Assembly (NCBI GenBank): GCA_024275555.1
Contig: JAJRYW010000188.1
Span: forward strand, 1 to 17,127
Length of the DNA: 17,127 nucleotides
Direction of reading: 5' to 3'
Source: Calditrichota bacterium
Lineage (GTDB): Bacteria; Calditrichota; Calditrichia; RBG-13-44-9; J075
A program made the translations under genes and the position numbers. Below the pieces are notes generated by a model that did not search any database, was not told the DNA's origin, and saw only the letters and a program-made list of their open reading frames with translations. Shown here piece after piece: positions 8,901 to 15,787 of this stretch; position 1 is the stretch's first letter; each line of letters begins with the position of its first letter.

Positions 8901-11107
8901 CCTGGAATGATGTGCTGATCAGCAATGTCGGTCCCGGCCCGGCGGTGGTGGATGTTATTTACGATTCATCGGTCCCGGAAGTGCGCGCCTATGTGGACGG
9001 CGTGCTGAACAACACCGTGCCGGAACCGCTTCTGACCATCCAGAGCAGCGGCGGCCCCTTTAAAGTAGGCGGCTACAGTAGCCTGGATGGCATCCCCGTC
9101 GCGATGCTGATGGATGAGTTTAAAATGTATAACAGCATTCCCAGCGGCATCACCTGGCTAAACGCCGACACACTTTTTGGCAGCGTGCCCCCGGGCGGCG
9201 CCCTGGATATCACCCTGACCATCGATCCGGCCGGGTTGCTGGGCGGCGATTACAACGCCAACGTGGTTTTTCTGAGCAACGATCCGGTCACCCCGGAATT
9301 CCGGGTCGGCGTACATCTTTTTGTCATCGGGCAGGTAGCCATTGATGCGACGCCCAATCCGCTGGTCTTCCCGGACCCGGTTTTTGTGAACGGCGACGAC
9401 ACCCAGCCGCTAACCGTCATCAACAACGGGAACGGATTGCTTTCTGTCTCGGATATTGTTTCCACCAACGGCGTGTTCAGTGTGGACCGCACCAGCTTCA
9501 GTGTGCAGCCGTTCAGCACCGAGCTCGTTAATGTAACCTTCTCGCCAACAGCGCCCGGCCTGGAAAACGGAACCCTGGAAATCTCCAGCAATGATCCCAA
9601 CACCCCGGTGCTCAGCGTCGGCGTTGAAGGAACCGGTATCCTGGGGCCGGAAATCAGCGTTTCTCCGGACAGTATAAATGAAGCGTTGTCGGTGAACGAT
9701 TCTACGGATGTGATTATTGCCATCGAAAACATTGCCCCTGCCGGCGCGGCCAGCCTGAACTGGTCGGCCAGCCTGACTACAACGATGGGCAACTCTACGC
9801 TGGGACTGCCCCCGGTTGATCCGGCGGATGTGCTCTACGGCCCCGCCGATCCTTCCCTGAACCGCGCCCCGGTCAGCCCGGGCCAGGCGGGTCAAACCCA
9901 GGGGAACAACCCCATTGATGTGAGCAGTGTCGGCTATGGAGCGGAATTGCTCAGCAACACCTGGTATCGCATTCCGCTGGCGGCCCCGAGTGCGGCGGTT
10001 CCGTTGGGCAGCACTTCCGGGGATTTCTTTGGCGGCGACTTCGGCCCCAATGATGTCTTCTATGCCCTGGACTTTACGGCCAATACCCTGGTGATGATCG
10101 ACACCTCCACGGGAGCGTCGGTAAATATCGGCCCTTCCACCCCCCAGGCCGGTCAAAGCTGGACCGGTTTAAGCTACGATGTCGCCACGGGAACCATGTT
10201 TGCCGTCAGCACCGATATCTCCAGCTCCTGGCTGTATGTCATTGATCTGGGCAGTGGGGCGGTTGCCCCGGTCGGCTCCACAACCGATGCGCCGGGTCTG
10301 ATTGATATCGCGGTTTCCCCGGCCGGAGACATTTTTGGGCATGATATTGTCAATGATGCTATTTTCATAATTGACAAGGCCACCGGTGCGGCAACCATGA
10401 TCGGCTTAACCGGTTTTGACGCCAATTTTGCCCAGGGGATGGATTTCAACCCGGAAACGGGCGACCTGTTCCTGGCCGCCTATAACAACGCGGTTGGCGC
10501 AGCCGAGCTTCGTTTGGTTGACCTGGCCACCGGCAACACCGTGCTGGTCGGCCCGATTGGCGCCGGCAGCGGTGTGGAAGTCGGTGCATTCGGTATTCCG
10601 GGTGCGGCAACGGGCCAATTCATCAAACTGGTTGGCCAGACTTCCGGAACCATTGCCCCGGGGGATGTGCAGGGACTGACCACGCGCCTCTACGGCCTGG
10701 ATGTAGCGGATACGACTTATTACGCGCAAATCGAAATTGCTTCGAATGACGCCAGCGATCCCACCGTGATCATTCCCGTGGTCATCCACGTGGGGATTAC
10801 CGGCATCGAGACCGAGACGCAATTGCCGACCACCTTTGCGGTCAGCCCGAACTATCCCAACCCCTTCAACCCGAGTACGACCATCAATTTTCAACTGCCG
10901 GAAGCTGTGGATGTGAAGCTGGTGGTTTACAATGTGCTGGGACAGAAGGTGCGAACCCTGGTGAGCAAGAGCCTCCAGGCGGGACGCTACCAGTCCGTTT
11001 GGGATGGCAGTAATGACGCCGGCGCCAAGGTCTCTAGCGGCGTCTATATCTACCGTTTCGAGGCCGGTGATTTCAGCCGGGTCAAGAAGATGATCCTGCT
11101 TAAGTAA
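5924..11107 (+). CDS. Giant T9SS-secreted multidomain protein, paralogue with a LamG-like insert
   Basis: Encodes 1727 aa. ATG5924 has GGAGG at 5914-5918. The frame stays open upstream to 5828, but those 32 codons cover the leader and are not conserved in the neighbour. The layout matches the first paralogue: signal peptide 1-20; propeller 62-285; two FN3 294-490; jelly-roll 493-661; Ig/BACON-like 663-770; split Ig-like 770-810 and 1076-1136; ASH type 1144-1240; split Ig-like 1241-1285 and 1562-1626 around the second propeller (1337-1560); T9SS type A tail 1635-1727. The difference is the insert in the second Ig-like domain: here a LamG/concanavalin-A-like domain at about 877-1076 ('YYKFNEAG', 'YVDTGW', 'WAISFW', 'VRAYVDGV', 'MDEFKMYN') instead of NIDO. 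The only cysteine I find is in that insert. A surface binding or structural role is inferred, and a change of ligand between paralogues is plausible. Confidence 0.9.
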   Translation: MSRYLTAILLLFLGAALVYAESEEQAQARNAKAMLGRAPVNNSATPAVQLFPGFSSLIDGPAYGAELLTNGWLRIDLANPAGATPIGTTTGDYFGGDFGPQGVFYALDFSANTLVMIDTASGSAITIGPATPQVGHSWTGLSYDESGQTMYAASTNIAQSALYSIDLSNGAATLIGTTADAPGLIDISVGPTGDMYGHDIVNDAIYLIDKATGAATMIGSTGFDANFAQGMDFNPMTGDLYLAAYNSLIGAAELRLVDLATGNTTLIGPIGAGSGVEVGAFGVVGTGADDLDPNPPANFTAYSDYTNPTGMSLTWDDPTTLVNGTPLNPGDFTIEIERDGAFVASVSGGTGSYMDAGLTDGQFYTYEIYAKLIANDSTSTRVSAGWTAGGAPVPDAPTSFSVTATGSDLQMNWTSPARNIDGTPLDDFAGINLYEDGALVATFARTASDTGIVDSALYTPPAGTHQYWVTAIDNESPQNESAPSNTSYSPIGLPFFDDFQYGPPAPNSGFWLNVEATVSDSAINPPSTPWSLTMDGYPHSAPETGDIVTILPLDMSAQAGNGIVLSYWYQPQGTGNAPESGDSLAIDFLNDLGQWKTVRHYPGTPQVPFVNDVISLDSEDPGPGASFFHAGFQFRFRNRATVSQSSKFDHWFIDNIFFGVPTADPVMLVNPLALTDTVLVNGSTTLNFSVSNISPLPSTLNFTITEDPEVSWLDAVPDSGILASNESATIAVSMDAAGLPAGTYSTDLIVTGNDPANPEDTVAVTLVVNDAPVISVTPDTIDVSLPPDSSVTRILTVQNTGAGPLDFVINIEQAALAKAIKIKYGDQQLKGYVSPTNNLPDEADPARAAGLLRNNIPDGYPPFFHAGNLSANLPELMYYKFNEAGQNQTENFALPGSPVPQFAQVLGGMTMGGNGQYGAALIGTGGPSSSDYVDTGWQTSISGDWAISFWVNNMPSTTQLHYFWGDNDANSFRCFTGGIAGANNLMVRMSGVSWNDVLISNVGPGPAVVDVIYDSSVPEVRAYVDGVLNNTVPEPLLTIQSSGGPFKVGGYSSLDGIPVAMLMDEFKMYNSIPSGITWLNADTLFGSVPPGGALDITLTIDPAGLLGGDYNANVVFLSNDPVTPEFRVGVHLFVIGQVAIDATPNPLVFPDPVFVNGDDTQPLTVINNGNGLLSVSDIVSTNGVFSVDRTSFSVQPFSTELVNVTFSPTAPGLENGTLEISSNDPNTPVLSVGVEGTGILGPEISVSPDSINEALSVNDSTDVIIAIENIAPAGAASLNWSASLTTTMGNSTLGLPPVDPADVLYGPADPSLNRAPVSPGQAGQTQGNNPIDVSSVGYGAELLSNTWYRIPLAAPSAAVPLGSTSGDFFGGDFGPNDVFYALDFTANTLVMIDTSTGASVNIGPSTPQAGQSWTGLSYDVATGTMFAVSTDISSSWLYVIDLGSGAVAPVGSTTDAPGLIDIAVSPAGDIFGHDIVNDAIFIIDKATGAATMIGLTGFDANFAQGMDFNPETGDLFLAAYNNAVGAAELRLVDLATGNTVLVGPIGAGSGVEVGAFGIPGAATGQFIKLVGQTSGTIAPGDVQGLTTRLYGLDVADTTYYAQIEIASNDASDPTVIIPVVIHVGITGIETETQLPTTFAVSPNYPNPFNPSTTINFQLPEAVDVKLVVYNVLGQKVRTLVSKSLQAGRYQSVWDGSNDAGAKVSSGVYIYRFEAGDFSRVKKMILLK
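6105..6780 (+). repeat. Propeller module, second gene, N-terminal copy
   Basis: Encodes YGAELLTNGW through GAFGVVG, closest to the N-terminal copy of the first gene. It includes an identical stretch around GGATTTTAATCCCATGACC (1077 and 6618 regions). Relative to the other copies, the second full blade has changed to NIAQSALYSIDLSNG. Confidence 0.75.
9930..10602 (+). repeat. Propeller module, second gene, C-terminal copy
   Basis: Encodes YGAELLSNTW through GAFGIPG, nested in the third Ig-like domain. One blade (AVSPAGDIFGHDIVNDAIF) differs from the almost invariant sequence shared by the other three copies, while the following roughly 150 nt are almost identical to the first gene. Confidence 0.75.
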
Positions 11108-11130
11108 AGCCTGTCTATCGATGGAAATGC

Positions 11131-11166
11131 AAAGCCCCCGGCATTTACAGGTCGGGGGCTTTTTTT
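11131..11166 (+). terminator. Rho-independent terminator of the second giant gene
   Basis: AAAGCCCCCG (11131-11140) pairs with CGGGGGCTTT (11153-11162), extended by two weaker pairs into the loop, and a T run continues to 11166. The TPR lipoprotein gene converges from the other side and ends at 11185. On the minus strand the stem is followed only by TTTGCATTT, so bidirectional use would be weak. Confidence 0.9.
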
Positions 11167-11184
11167 ATGGCTGCGAGAAAATAT

Positions 11185-12168
11185 CTATGGCAGGTATTTG
11201 AAGCTCTGGACTTTATTTCCTTCCCGGTAGACGATCTTAACCGGTTTCTGCCCGGCTTTTATCGCAAAGGTGACCACCCCTTTGGCTTCCGCCCCGGATT
11301 CCAGTGGTTGGGTCTGGAAGGGCTTGGAGAACTGGCTGGAGCTTTGACCCTGAATTTCATCGCCCGCTTCAGTGATCAAATAAAAATTTGCCGCCGAGAC
11401 GGTATCCTTTTTCAGGGTGTTGTTTTGCAGAAAAATATAGAAGGCCAGCCAATTCGGTTTTTCCAGTTTATCGGAAATCGCAAACGGAAAGGCCTGGTGC
11501 AGGTTCAGCAGGGGCAGGGCGGCTTTGCGGGTGCGTTTTAAATAATCGTTGGCTTCCTCATGCTCCGGTGCCATCCGGTAGGCCTTTTCGAAGTAATATT
11601 CCGCCGAGAAATAATTGGCCTTATCCTTTTTAGCCGCCTTGAATAGTTCCAGGCCTTTTTGAAAATACTTGGCAAAGTATTTTTCCTGAAATTCCCGGGC
11701 GGCTTTGCGGGCTTTCGTGTTAGCAGAGTCGAGGGCGATGGCTTTGCGGTAATTTTCCAGCGCCGCTTCGAAAAACTTGCGTTTCTGGATAAAATTTTCC
11801 GCCCGTTCATAATCATAGGCGCCGGCCAGCATCAGGTAGGCTTCACTCAGGGCGCGATTCATACTGTCCGAGGGAGCGCTGCCCGAGAGGTAGTTCTCCG
11901 CCTCATTGATCCGGGCTTCCAATGCCTTAATTACCCGGCGCTGCTGGTATAATTTCATCCCCAGGTTCAGCGCGGCCCGGGCCATTTTCTCCTTTAGTTC
12001 CGGAGTCTGGGTTCCAGCCTGGTAGGCCGTCTTATAGTATTTTAGAGCCGGCCCGTAGCGTCCCTTCTGGAAGGCCTGGTCGCCTTCCTGCACCGGATCG
12101 GAACTGCATCCGAAAAGCAGCGCCATTGATAAAACGAAAAATAAAAGATGTCTGAAACGATACTTCAT
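11185..12168 (-). CDS. TPR-repeat lipoprotein with a C-terminal DUF4352-like beta domain
   Basis: Encodes 327 aa. The start at 12168 has GAGG with 6-nt spacing and gives a compact lipoprotein signal (MKYRFRH, hydrophobic core, LLFGC with the lipid-accepting Cys21). A longer frame adding ten residues is rejected. Residues about 25-210 are alpha-helical with TPR-like units, for example 'GDQAFQKGRYGPALKYYKTAYQ', 'FFEAALENYRKAIALDSANTKA' and 'YYFEKAYRMAPEHEEANDYL'. From about 235 the sequence turns beta-rich and resembles DUF4352-like domains (variable strand 'NFYLITEAGDEIQ', then 'L-x-x-G-x-x-A-x-G-V-V-T-F'). The likely site is the inner leaflet of the outer membrane or the periplasm, acting as a scaffold or assembly factor. 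The specific partner is unknown. It is divergent from the hydrolase-queG operon and convergent with the giant gene. Confidence 0.85.
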   Translation of the reverse strand: MKYRFRHLLFFVLSMALLFGCSSDPVQEGDQAFQKGRYGPALKYYKTAYQAGTQTPELKEKMARAALNLGMKLYQQRRVIKALEARINEAENYLSGSAPSDSMNRALSEAYLMLAGAYDYERAENFIQKRKFFEAALENYRKAIALDSANTKARKAAREFQEKYFAKYFQKGLELFKAAKKDKANYFSAEYYFEKAYRMAPEHEEANDYLKRTRKAALPLLNLHQAFPFAISDKLEKPNWLAFYIFLQNNTLKKDTVSAANFYLITEAGDEIQGQSSSQFSKPFQTQPLESGAEAKGVVTFAIKAGQKPVKIVYREGNKVQSFKYLP

Positions 12169-12211
12169 GGAATTCCTCACATTTTGCATTTCTGTCATTC
12201 CCGGTTTATTT

Positions 12212-12240
12212 TTGATATACGCTTATATTATCGTTACATT
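12212..12240 (+). promoter_or_regulatory. Promoter of the hydrolase-queG operon
   Basis: TTGATA at 12212-12217, a 17-nt spacer, and TACATT at 12235-12240. Transcription would start near 12247, just before the ribosome binding site AGGAG (12257-12261). The 98 bp between the divergent genes must also contain the lipoprotein promoter, but no minus-strand match is convincing. Confidence 0.55.
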
Positions 12241-12266
12241 ATGTTAAATAATTAACAGGAGCCGGT

Positions 12267-13058
12267 ATGAACGATTCCCTATCTATCCGCTTCTTAGGCA
12301 CGGGAACCCTTTTTCCGGATCCGCACAGGTCCTGCAGCGCTACCCTGTTAGACCTGCCCAGAACGCGTATTCTAATCGACATTGGGGCCGGGACGCTGCG
12401 GCGGATGGCCGAGTTTGGCGTTGCACCGGAATCGATTAACTATATCTTTCTGACCCACTTTCACCCGGATCATATCTCCGATTTAGCGATGCTGCTATTT
12501 ACCCTGCGCAATCTGCGCCGTCCCGATGCGCCCGCCGGGCCGCTGTGTGTATGGGGGCCGCAAGGGTTATTCCGGTTTGTCCAGGGCCTGGAGCGCAGCT
12601 ACGGCAAATGGTTCCAGTTTGAACCGGAAGAGGTGCGATTCTACGAATTGCGCCGCCGTCTGCTGGATTTTCCCGGGTTTCGGGTGATCTGGGATAAAGT
12701 GCTGCACACCCAGGAGAGCGTGGGTTATCGCTTCGAAGCGGCCGGCCGGGTGATGGCCTTCAGCGGGGATAGCGGCTACTGCCAGGAGTTAATCCGCCTC
12801 TGCGCCGCCGCCGACCTGGCCGTAATCGAGTGTTCTCATGCGGATCAACATGCGGTGAAGGGCCATCTTTCTCCCAGCCTGGCCGCTAAAATTGCCCAGG
12901 AAGCCGGGGTGCGGAAAATTGTTTTTAACCACTTTTACCCCGATGTGCTCCAGGAAGACCCCCTCAGCGTCGCGGCAAAGTACTTTGGCGGGGATATTCT
13001 GCTGGCAAATGACGGCGACGTAATTGAACTGGATGGCGGCGTCAGTGATGAGGGGTGA
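12267..13058 (+). CDS. Ribonuclease-Z-like metallo-beta-lactamase-fold hydrolase
   Basis: Encodes 263 aa. ATG12267 has AGGAG five bases upstream. The fold starts with the 'FLGTGTLFPDPHRSCSATLL' strand-loop typical of RNase Z-like members. The metal motif HFHPDH is at 64-69, followed by D168 (SGDSGY), a 188-191 ECSH segment, H200 (GHLS) and H222 (NHFYP), so a full two-metal site is present. It is shorter than true tRNase Z (usually 300 residues or more), and I do not see the tRNA-binding flexible arm, so a tRNA 3'-processing role is not assured; a phosphodiesterase or other hydrolase is equally possible. The cytoplasm is likely, as there is no signal peptide. The queG frame starts inside its 3' end, which suggests translational coupling. 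Confidence 0.85.
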   Translation: MNDSLSIRFLGTGTLFPDPHRSCSATLLDLPRTRILIDIGAGTLRRMAEFGVAPESINYIFLTHFHPDHISDLAMLLFTLRNLRRPDAPAGPLCVWGPQGLFRFVQGLERSYGKWFQFEPEEVRFYELRRRLLDFPGFRVIWDKVLHTQESVGYRFEAAGRVMAFSGDSGYCQELIRLCAAADLAVIECSHADQHAVKGHLSPSLAAKIAQEAGVRKIVFNHFYPDVLQEDPLSVAAKYFGGDILLANDGDVIELDGGVSDEG

Positions 13059-14073
13059 GGTAAGCGATGCTCCGGGAAACATATCTCCGCCGGAGCTTAA
13101 GATGCGTATTCAGCAGACGGGAACGGCGCTGGGGTTCTCTGCACTGGGGGTTTGCAACGCCGAGCCGTTAGACCAGGCGCGCCGCCGCCTGGACGAGTGG
13201 CTTCGTCGCCGCTATCACGGCGGTATGGATTGGATGGAACGGCGGGCCGCTGTACGAACCGATCCCCGCAGCTACTTTCCCGAAGCGCAATCGATCATCG
13301 TTGCCGCGCTTAATTATTATCAGCCAACCGAACACAATCCCGGCAAAGATTCTCCTGCTATTTCCATGTACGCCCTGGGGAGAGATTACCACAAGGTCTT
13401 CCGGAAAAAACTGAAAACGCTTCTGGCGGAAATCCGGCGCCTCATGCCGGAAGCGCGCGGGCGCGTCTGCGTCGATTCGTTCCCGCTGATGGAAAAAGCC
13501 GCGGCCGTAAAGGCCGGCCTGGGGTGGATCGGCAAACACACCAACCTGATCCGTAAGCAGCAGGGCTCCTTCTTTTTCCTGGGAGAGATTCTCTTATCGG
13601 TAGAGTTGCCGCCGGACCCGCCTTTCCGGGCCGATCATTGCGGAAGCTGCAACCGCTGCCAGACGGCCTGTCCTACCAATGCGCTGGATACTGCTTATGT
13701 TTTGGATGGACGCCGCTGCATCTCCTACCTGACCATCGAACATCGCGGGCCGATTGATCCGGAATTGCAACAGGGGGTAGGGGAGTGGGTGTTCGGATGC
13801 GATATCTGCCAGCAGGTCTGCCCCTGGAACCGTTTTAGCAAACCCGCCTCGGAAGCGCAGTTTACGCCCCGGGTTGATCCGGACCGGCAAACCTATCATC
13901 ATTTGCTGAACCTGGATGAAGAGGGCTTCCGGGAGCTTTTTCAAGGTACGCCGGTGATGCGGGCCGGCTTTGAAAAATTTCGTCGGAATGTCCAAATTGC
14001 CTACCGGAATTATTGCAACGCGGTAGAAATTTCTGCCAGGTCGCAAGTAGATAAGGATGAAGGTTGCCAATAG
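13048..14073 (+). CDS. queG: Epoxyqueuosine reductase QueG
   Basis: Encodes 341 aa from ATG13048, which overlaps the upstream stop by 11 nt. Alternatives are TTG13024 and ATG13102; the last has CGGAG at 13091-13095 but would clip the N-terminal helix expected before LGF. QueG catalyses the last step of queuosine synthesis, reducing epoxyqueuosine in tRNA to queuosine using cobalamin and two [4Fe-4S] clusters. The family signature 'VDSFPLMEKAAAVKAGLGWIGKH' is present with Asp143 at the catalytic position. Cluster ligands are visible as C198-C201-C204-C208 (CGSCNRCQTACP) and C251-C254-C258 (CDICQQVCPWN), with another Cys in 'RRCISYLTIEHRG'. The length is near the usual 340-380 aa. No other queuosine gene lies in the window. 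Confidence 0.95.
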   Translation: MRGEVSDAPGNISPPELKMRIQQTGTALGFSALGVCNAEPLDQARRRLDEWLRRRYHGGMDWMERRAAVRTDPRSYFPEAQSIIVAALNYYQPTEHNPGKDSPAISMYALGRDYHKVFRKKLKTLLAEIRRLMPEARGRVCVDSFPLMEKAAAVKAGLGWIGKHTNLIRKQQGSFFFLGEILLSVELPPDPPFRADHCGSCNRCQTACPTNALDTAYVLDGRRCISYLTIEHRGPIDPELQQGVGEWVFGCDICQQVCPWNRFSKPASEAQFTPRVDPDRQTYHHLLNLDEEGFRELFQGTPVMRAGFEKFRRNVQIAYRNYCNAVEISARSQVDKDEGCQ

Positions 14074-14191
14074 AAGCCTCCTAATAGGAGCTTCACCGTC
14101 GGAGTGTCAAACTTTAGTTTGCCCGTGCATTCCCATCAATGTCAAGCTGAAGCTTGACGCTCCCCGGCAAACGTTCGTTCGCAAGGTTTGC
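14074..14191. repeat. Cluster of four palindromes (REP/BIME-like) between convergent genes
   Basis: The gap between queG and the Rid gene is almost entirely inverted repeats. (a) 14074-14093 is an 8-bp stem with one bulge and an AAT loop. (b) 14108-14121 is CAAACT-TT-AGTTTG. (c) 14141-14158 is GTCAAGCT-GA-AGCTTGAC. (d) GCAAAC at 14167-14172 pairs with GTTTGC at 14186-14191. Units 14101-14124 and 14140-14163 are versions of the same 24-nt sequence in opposite orientation (18 of 24 identical), with an A-T pair in one stem replaced by G-C in the other. This suggests a dispersed palindromic repeat. Hairpin (a) may help to end queG transcription, but none has a T run. Confidence 0.65.
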
Positions 14192-14195
14192 AGAT

Positions 14196-14600
14196 CTATT
14201 GGGGTGAATCGTCGATCAGCGCTTCCGCTTCAATCTCGACCAGCATATCCGGATCAATCAGCCGCTTAATTTCCACCATACTGGCGGCCGGTTTAATTTC
14301 CCGGAAGAACTCCCCGTGCGCCTTGCCGATTTCCTCCCAGCGTGAAATATCGGTTACGTAAATACGGGTGCGAACCACATCACTGAGACGGGCGCCGGCT
14401 TTTTCCAGGGCGGACCGGATATTCCGGAGTGTTTGACAAGCTTGCAGATAGGCGTCCCCCACGCCCACCAGTTTACCGTGTTCATCCAGGGCGGTGGTGC
14501 CGGAAACCAGCACGCGGTTGCCAACCCGCACGGCCCGGGAGTAGCCGACGATATCCTCCCAGGGGGCGCCGCTGGAAATGTTTTTCCGCGTATAGCTCAT
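14196..14600 (-). CDS. Rid-family (YjgF/YER057c/UK114) protein lacking the catalytic Arg
   Basis: Encodes 134 aa, the usual Rid length. ATG14600 is preceded by GAGG with 5-nt spacing. Family features include 'VLVSGTTALDEHG', 'QTLRNIRSALEKAGARLSDVVRTRIYVTD' and 'MLVEIEAEA'. In RidA the enamine/imine deaminase Arg lies in 'PAR-S'; here that position is Ala106 (KPAASMVEI), so classical deaminase activity is doubtful and the protein fits the Rid subfamilies with other or unknown roles. It is probably a cytoplasmic trimer. It lies 26 nt downstream of the broken glycosidase gene on the same strand and could share its transcript. Confidence 0.9.
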   Translation of the reverse strand: MSYTRKNISSGAPWEDIVGYSRAVRVGNRVLVSGTTALDEHGKLVGVGDAYLQACQTLRNIRSALEKAGARLSDVVRTRIYVTDISRWEEIGKAHGEFFREIKPAASMVEIKRLIDPDMLVEIEAEALIDDSPQ

Positions 14601-14626
14601 GTTTACCTCGATGATTGCTGAATAGT

Positions 14627-15487
14627 TTACCTGGCCCTTTTGACTATCCCCAGCACATTGGGAACCGGCTGGGGAGATTGCAATCCGTTCTGGATTAAAA
14701 AGTTGCTCTGGGGATCCCCATAGAGATGCCGGTTGAGGCGCTCGCTTCCGATATAGAGTGCGGCGGTGTTCCCCCCCTCCAGATACATGGTCGTACTAAT
14801 CTGAATGGGCAGTTTTAGGAGCACATTGATCAGGTCGTGCACCGAATATTGGGCCGGGGCGTGGATAAAAAGCACATTCCCGCTTTGATCCGTAGCGAGG
14901 CAGACGATATTCCAGCGCTTTTGTTGGGGCTGCCAGACATTCTCCCGCTGGCAGCTAATCATGCGGATGCTCTGGAAAAAGGAGTGGTATTTGTTCTGCC
15001 AGCGCTTAAAACTTTCGCAGGTGCGGTCAATAATCCGGGCAGGCGCTATGGTGGTGTCGACCGGGTTAAAGGCAAAGATGCAGTTGTTGGAGTTCAGGCC
15101 GGGATTGTTGATATGCTGGAAGTTTTTCATATACCCGACGCTGGTGCGCAGGTCTTACTGAAACATCCCCGCATTGATGGCCGCGATCAATCCATATTGC
15201 TTTGACCACTGTTCCAGGTTGCGAGCTGCGCCGCCGTATTCGGAGATGGTCAGCAGTTTGAACTCAAATTTTTCCGGATCGATGCGCAGCACCGTAATTT
15301 TTGCGGAAGTGTTTTCCGGTGATCCGGCCCGGCTGAACTCGGCAAACTGAAGGCCGTCATCCAACTTTTGCCAGAGGCTTTCCTGGGCAGGTACGGTGCG
15401 CGGCCAAAGCGCCACAGCGGCAATAAAGAGCAACGCCGGCCCTTGCCGGAATCGATGAAACAGTCCTTTGTACATATTTATCAGCAT
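14627..15487 (-). pseudogene. Exported phosphodiester glycosidase (DUF2233/NAGPA family) interrupted by one in-frame TAA
   Basis: Two open segments (15487-15155 and 15154-14627) are in the same frame and form one protein of about 286 codons around a TAA at 15157-15155. The first part has a signal peptide (hydrophobic LLFIAAVAL, likely cut after VPA before QES) and ends '...AAINAGMFQ'. The continuation reads 'DLRTSVGYMKN', then 'NNCIFAFNP', 'QSIRMISCQRENVW', 'YSVHDLINVLL' and 'MYLEGG'. This order is characteristic of NAGPA-type domains, which cleave phosphodiester-linked sugars. No base is lost or gained, so a single substitution explains the stop. The second half has an ATG at 15130 but no ribosome binding site and lacks the INAGMF core. 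Either the gene is decaying, or the base is a sequencing error. The start could also be ATG at 15475; neither has a clear SD. Confidence 0.8.
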
Positions 15488-15577
15488 CGCTTTATTGTGA
15501 GATTTGCCGTTAGCGTTCTTTTCGATTTACTTACTCACTTTTCCGGGGATTCGTTCCCAACGATTTGGATCGCTTAA

Positions 15578-15583
15578 AATATA
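15578..15583 (-). promoter_or_regulatory. Possible -10 box of the glycosidase gene
   Basis: On the minus strand TATATT (15583-15578) lies about 90 nt upstream of the start. The -35 match is poor (TTGATT at 20 nt or TTGTTT at 15 nt), so this is only a candidate based on the -10 sequence shared with other promoters in the window. Confidence 0.25.
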
Positions 15584-15680
15584 GCCAACATTTAATGGAA
15601 ACAAATCAAATTGATCATTTTGGAAGCGGCGCCGCCGGAGGGGACGCCGCCGTAAATCTCATCGCCGGTAATCCCCGGAG

Positions 15681-15721
15681 AAACAACCGAACGCCTTGTT
15701 CTGACGCGCAGGTTGTTTTTT
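15681..15721 (+). other. Inverted repeat ending in a T run in the divergent intergenic region
   Basis: AAACAACC (15681-15688) pairs with GGTTGTTT (15711-15718), separated by 22 nt, and a T run extends to 15721. It looks like a weak terminator but has no gene upstream on this strand, and its right arm overlaps the proposed -35 box of the S9 gene. It could be an operator or an orphan terminator. The rest of 15488-15680 holds only a GC-rich hairpin (GCGGCG with CGCCGC, about 15626-15650) and no gene. Confidence 0.35.
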
Positions 15722-15741
15722 AGGGATGGTATGGTTATTTT
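15713..15741 (+). promoter_or_regulatory. Candidate promoter of the S9 peptidase gene
   Basis: TTGTTT at 15713-15718, a 17-nt spacer, and TATTTT at 15736-15741. The start of transcription would be near 15748, giving a 40-nt leader with AGGAG at 15775-15779. Spacing and boxes match the pattern TTGNNN, 17 nt, TANNTT of the other promoters here. Confidence 0.45.
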
Positions 15742-15787
15742 CTGCGGGTGTCTCAACAAAATCCGCTTTGATAAAGGAGAATTTGTT

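Noticed and set aside
14101..14191. A CRISPR-like repeat array
   Set aside because: The units are inverted, imperfect and only two, with no regular spacers or cas genes.
14433..15205. Plus-strand frames opposite the Rid and glycosidase genes
   Set aside because: They are antisense to well-conserved coding sequence and have no protein family character of their own.
15128..15487. A frameshift splitting the glycosidase into two genes
   Set aside because: The two segments are in the same frame and separated only by one TAA codon, so no insertion or deletion is needed.
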